From: Sedimentisphaerales bacterium
GTDB taxonomy: Bacteria > Planctomycetota > Phycisphaerae > Sedimentisphaerales > SM23-30
Direction: 5' to 3'
Assembly: GCA_030634605.1 (NCBI GenBank)
Contig: DAOWAK010000050.1
Coordinates: 1-7,493 of the forward strand
Length of the DNA stretch: 7,493 nt
The translations under genes were made by a program, and so were the position numbers. The stretch's first letter is position 1; each line of letters begins with the position of its first letter. The notes below the pieces were generated by a model. That model was not told the DNA's origin. It ran no database searches and was given only the letters and a program-made list of their open reading frames with translations. This document shows, piece by piece, positions 5,829-7,493 of this stretch.

Positions 5829-6083
5829 AATGTCCCTTTTTCTTCCCCGTGGTTGGGCATCAAACAATAAAACCATATAGCTACGCCTAACTGCGAACAC
5901 CACTGCGACATCAGATCAATATATTCTTTGTAATCTTCGTCGCAGAAAAACGTCTGCTGACGGCGATTTCCCCGCTGGGTGATATGATGCGGATAACCAG
6001 GAACTACAACTCGTGCCAATCTTGCCATTGCAGAATACTATGAAAAATATAAATACCTGTCAAAAAATTAGTATGGTGTCCCC
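5829..6083 (-). mobile_element. Internally deleted RAYT (IS200-like) element
   Basis: The transposase N-terminus is flanked by GGGGACA upstream (gene orientation, within 6074-6083) and GGGACATTC downstream (5837-5829). The downstream tag follows the coding homology after only 12 bp. Intact RAYT genes need about 400-500 bp more, so an internal deletion has brought the 3' flank next to codon 60. The GGGACA tags as element ends are inferred from their symmetrical placement; true termini and target site are not established. Confidence 0.5.
5849..6028 (-). pseudogene. REP-associated tyrosine transposase (RAYT, Y1/TnpA_REP family), N-terminal 60 codons only
   Basis: From ATG 6028 the frame reads MARLARVVVPGYPHHITQRG, then NRRQQTFF (21-28), DYKEYIDLM (32-40) and WFYCLMPNH (52-60). 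These are classic opening motifs of the Y1 transposase/RAYT family, single-strand-specific HUH nucleases that act on REP-type hairpins. The HUH motif normally continues as MPNHVH. Here the sequence leaves the family right after H60 and becomes GEEKGTFTF, unrelated to the family. The second metal-binding His, the catalytic tyrosine and the C-terminal half are all missing, so no activity is expected. The open frame runs on to 5576, but that tail translates palindromic repeats and is not homologous. A normal RAYT has roughly 150-250 residues. The nearby hairpin families could be former substrates. Confidence 0.85.
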
Positions 6084-6130
6084 AGATTACCAGATTACCA
6101 GATTGACCCAGATTAACCCCAGATTAACCC
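6083..6130 (+). repeat. Short degenerate tandem repeat, CAGATTA(A)CC x5
   Basis: Five adjoining units of 8-11 bp: CAGATTAC (6083, 6091), CAGATTGACC (6099), CAGATTAACCC (6109, 6120). Unit length grows across the array. It starts exactly where the RAYT element's GGGGACA tag ends, so it may be an expanded flank or the element's target. Confidence 0.7.
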
Positions 6131-6408
6131 ATGGCTTTATTTTATACTACAACCATCACCATATTACCGGCTTATACTTCGCCGGATTTGTTTAGAGCTA
6201 CGATGCGAAATCCAAGGTGTCTTTTCCGGCTGGGATACCCAGGCCCTCAAATGCTCCAATAAAGTAAACTGCATCAGCGGAAAAGTCAAGAGATTTCCTG
6301 GATAATCAGGTCGGCTTTAACTGTTTGATATGACGGACAATAAGGGTAATTATACTGAAATGATTGGATGATATTGCTGGAAAGATGCGGCAGGGGTGTG
6401 GTATTAAC

Positions 6409-6444
6409 GGGAATTTGGGCGGGATGTTGGGGAACGGGATGGGG
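6409..6444 (+). other. Putative G-quadruplex motif
   Basis: Six runs of at least three Gs (6409-6411, 6417-6419, 6421-6423, 6429-6432, 6436-6438, 6441-6444) are separated by loops of 1-5 nt, meeting the usual G3+N1-7 rule with runs to spare. A weaker run set, with one 8-nt loop, follows at 6546-6576. Whether it folds or matters is unknown. Confidence 0.55.
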
Positions 6445-6445
6445 A

Positions 6446-6557
6446 TAATCATTTCTTGACAGGCAGGTGGGGGTTAGAAGAAAGCCTGAAGGATGAATAC
6501 AACATGTCCTGGGACTACCGTGGCGGTGGTAATCATTTCTTGACAGGGAGATGGGGA
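6446..6557 (+). repeat. 28-bp imperfect direct repeat, two copies 84 bp apart
   Basis: TAATCATTTCTTGACAGG is identical at 6446-6463 and 6530-6547. Similarity continues for 10 more bases with three mismatches in 28, to 6473 and 6557. Each copy borders a G-run set. A module of about 84 bp may have duplicated and diverged. TTGACA inside each copy matches a -35 box, but no paired -10 is evident. Confidence 0.7.
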
Positions 6558-6585
6558 ATTGGTAGGGTTTTGGGGGAGATCGTAA

Positions 6586-6606
6586 CCCCCGCCTGGCGGC
6601 TGGGGG
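6586..6606. repeat. GC-rich hairpin
   Basis: CCCCCGCC (6586-6593), loop TGGC, then GGC, a bulged T at 6601 and GGGGG (6602-6606). It is an eight-pair stem with one bulge. No T-tract follows, so a terminator is not supported. Confidence 0.5.
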
Positions 6607-6635
6607 CTTGGTGTTGATCCTGTAAAAAATACTGG

Positions 6636-6656
6636 ATGCCCGATCACGTCGGGCAT
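6636..6656. repeat. Perfect 8-bp palindrome, ATGCCCGA-TCACG-TCGGGCAT
   Basis: The arms at 6636-6643 and 6649-6656 are exact complements around a 5-nt loop. From memory, TGCCCGA...TCGGGCA palindromes with a GGAT/ATGACA context are a recurring dispersed intergenic element in several bacterial groups; no search was run. Confidence 0.7.
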
Positions 6657-6707
6657 GACAAGTCAGAACGGTGGTTAGGTTTAAGATGCCGGCGAGAGGC
6701 CAGCGGT

Positions 6708-6736
6708 GCAGGAACCCCGTGTTGCCACACGGGGCT
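6708..6736 (+). repeat. REP-like hairpin element, copy 2
   Basis: GCAGGAA precedes the stem CCCCGTG (6715-6721) / CACGGGG (6728-6734) with a TTGCCA loop and a closing CT. Compared with copy 1 at 5152-5179, one stem pair changes from C-G to T-A on both arms and the loop gains one G. The hairpin is therefore conserved while the sequence varies. Confidence 0.7.
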
Positions 6737-6760
6737 GAAGTCAACTAATAGCAGAGAGAC

Positions 6761-6784
6761 CATGCTCAAGAGTACTTGAGCATG
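6761..6784. promoter_or_regulatory. Perfect 10-bp inverted repeat upstream of the beta-CASP gene
   Basis: CATGCTCAAG (6761-6770), spacer AGTA, CTTGAGCATG (6775-6784). It ends 50 bp before the ATG at 6835. There is no following T-tract, so it is more like a dimer operator or an mRNA 5'-leader hairpin than a terminator. CGGTTA recurs nearby at 6790 and 6806. The role is inferred from position only. Confidence 0.5.
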
Positions 6785-6834
6785 CCACCCGGTTATTTCC
6801 GTAAACGGTTACAAATAGATATTAGAGGAGCTAT

Positions 6835-7493
6835 ATGAAGATTAAGTTGACATTTTTGGGTGCGGCGCAGAATGTTACGGGTTCGCGGTTTCTGGTGCAG
6901 GCTAACGGGACTAATGTGCTGGTGGATTGCGGGCTATATCAGGAGCGGCAGTTTCGGGAGCGGAACTGGGATGAGTTTTTTATCCCGCCGAGGCAACTGG
7001 ACGCGGTGTTGGTTACGCATGCGCATGTGGATCACTGCGGGCTGCTGCCGAAACTGGTTAAGGAAGGTTTCAGAGGGAAGATATTCTGTACGACGGCTAC
7101 CCGTGAAATAGCTCAGGTGGTGCTGCTGGATTCGGCACACATCCAGGAAGAAGACGCGGCTTATAAGCGGAAGCGTCACAAAAAGGAAGGCCGGCGGGGG
7201 AAATTTCCGACAGAACCGTTGTACGCGGTGGAGGATGCGGAGGATTGCGGGGAGATGTTTGTGGGGGTGGACTATGAATCGACGGTTCAGGTGGCGGAGG
7301 GGATGGAGGCGACTTTTCGTGATGCGGGTCACATCCTGGGTTCGGCGATGATTCAGTTGAAAATCAGCAGCAACGGCGAGAAACGTACGATTTTGTTTTC
7401 GGGTGATATCGGGCGGAAGAACAAACCGATTATTCAGGACCCGTCTTCGTTTAAACATGCGGACTATATTCTGGTGGAGTCCACTTACGGCGA
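6835..7493 (+). CDS. Beta-CASP metallo-beta-lactamase-fold RNase (partial, C-terminus off the right edge)
   Basis: I translated this by hand from ATG 6835, which has GAGGAG (6825-6830) 4 nt upstream. 219 codons are visible before the edge. The protein begins MKIKLTFLGAAQNVTGSRFL, the usual opening of the YSH1/CPSF-73-like bacterial branch. The metal-binding motif THAHVDHCGLLP (residues 61-72) gives H62, H64, D66 and H67. AGHILGS (164-170) gives H166, and FSGDIG (188-193) gives D191. ESTYG (215-219) opens the beta-CASP-specific region just as the window ends. A basic segment (KRKRHKKEGRRGK, 111-123) lies between motifs. Family members of about 450-550 residues are zinc-dependent RNA endo- or 5' exonucleases acting in the cytoplasm. 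All visible catalytic ligands are present. RNA processing or decay is likely; the specific substrate is unknown. The upstream 10-bp inverted repeat may affect its expression. Confidence 0.92.
   Translation, partial: MKIKLTFLGAAQNVTGSRFLVQANGTNVLVDCGLYQERQFRERNWDEFFIPPRQLDAVLVTHAHVDHCGLLPKLVKEGFRGKIFCTTATREIAQVVLLDSAHIQEEDAAYKRKRHKKEGRRGKFPTEPLYAVEDAEDCGEMFVGVDYESTVQVAEGMEATFRDAGHILGSAMIQLKISSNGEKRTILFSGDIGRKNKPIIQDPSSFKHADYILVESTYG

Larger units (their letters stand above)
5045..5848. other. Repeat-dense intergenic region, left half of the island
   Basis: Upstream of the esterase there are about 800 bp with no credible gene. An open frame on the minus strand (5011-5349) overlaps the esterase start and a hairpin element, has no motif, and is judged spurious. 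The region holds a hairpin element, a phased AGTTG array, 9-bp tandem repeats and a 17-bp motif in three copies, each listed separately. The esterase promoter should lie in 5060-5150, but I cannot assign its boxes. Confidence 0.6.
6131..6834. other. Repeat-rich intergenic region, right half of the island
   Basis: About 700 bp precede the beta-CASP gene with no credible CDS. A 152-codon open frame on the minus strand (6286-6744) translates palindromes and repeats, giving segments such as CHARRDRASS and two SLSRNDY-like stretches. I regard it as artefactual. Positions 6131-6400 show no motif on either strand. The remainder holds the G-rich run, direct repeats and hairpins listed separately. Confidence 0.6.

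Noticed and set aside
5576..5848. C-terminal 90 codons of the RAYT reading frame as real protein
   Set aside because: Homology stops at codon 60; the tail translates the GGGACATTC flank and the palindromic 17-bp repeats.
6083..6130. CRISPR-like array
   Set aside because: Units of 8-11 bp adjoin without spacers, and no cas gene is present.
6446..6466. Sigma-70 promoter from TTGACA in the 28-bp repeat
   Set aside because: TTGACA is present in both copies but no -10-like hexamer lies 16-18 bp downstream; the region is G-rich.
6286..6744. Minus-strand open frame of 152 codons
   Set aside because: Made almost wholly of repeats and palindromes (two SLSRNDY-like stretches from the 28-bp repeat, CHARRDRASS from the TGCCCGA palindrome).
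6934..7458. Minus-strand open frame of 174 codons
   Set aside because: Antisense to the beta-CASP RNase gene, whose HxHxDH, GH and GD motifs are all in place.

Overview
The window is bacterial chromosomal DNA of intermediate GC content. It holds four intact or edge-truncated protein genes and one tRNA, separated by unusually long, repeat-rich intergenic stretches. The taxon cannot be fixed from the sequence. A secreted two-domain carbohydrate-esterase-like protein, a RAYT-type transposase remnant and many dispersed palindromes would suit a free-living, polysaccharide-degrading bacterium, for example of the Planctomycetota/PVC group. That is a low-confidence guess.

Layout. Positions 1-1464 (minus strand) carry a translationally coupled pair. 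galE (UDP-glucose 4-epimerase family) is followed, with an ATGA overlap, by a UbiA-family polyprenyl-phosphate phosphoribosyltransferase-like membrane enzyme that runs off the left edge. Together they suggest lipid-linked sugar or envelope glycan synthesis. Positions 1465-1937 form a divergent intergenic region with a doubtful 43-codon CxxC ORF and a 9-bp direct repeat. Positions 1938-2888 (plus) encode a transaldolase of the non-oxidative pentose phosphate pathway, followed by a tRNA-Arg(UCU) gene at 2960-3033. About 500 bp without a convincing gene follow. Positions 3536-5044 (minus) encode an exported fusion of an SGNH/GDSL hydrolase and an alpha/beta-hydrolase esterase.

Positions 5045-6834 are a repeat-dense island. 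It contains two copies of a hairpin element whose stems differ by a compensatory base-pair change, a helically phased AGTTG array, 9-bp tandem repeats, a 17-bp motif present three times, and an internally deleted RAYT (REP-associated IS200-like) transposase. It also contains short tandem repeats, a G-quadruplex-type run, an 84-bp-spaced direct repeat and several palindromes. Positions 6835-7493 (plus) start a beta-CASP metallo-beta-lactamase-fold RNase that continues past the right edge. A perfect 10-bp inverted repeat lies just upstream of it.

I see no clearly new multi-gene system. The most distinctive content is the RAYT/REP-like repeat island between the esterase and the beta-CASP gene.
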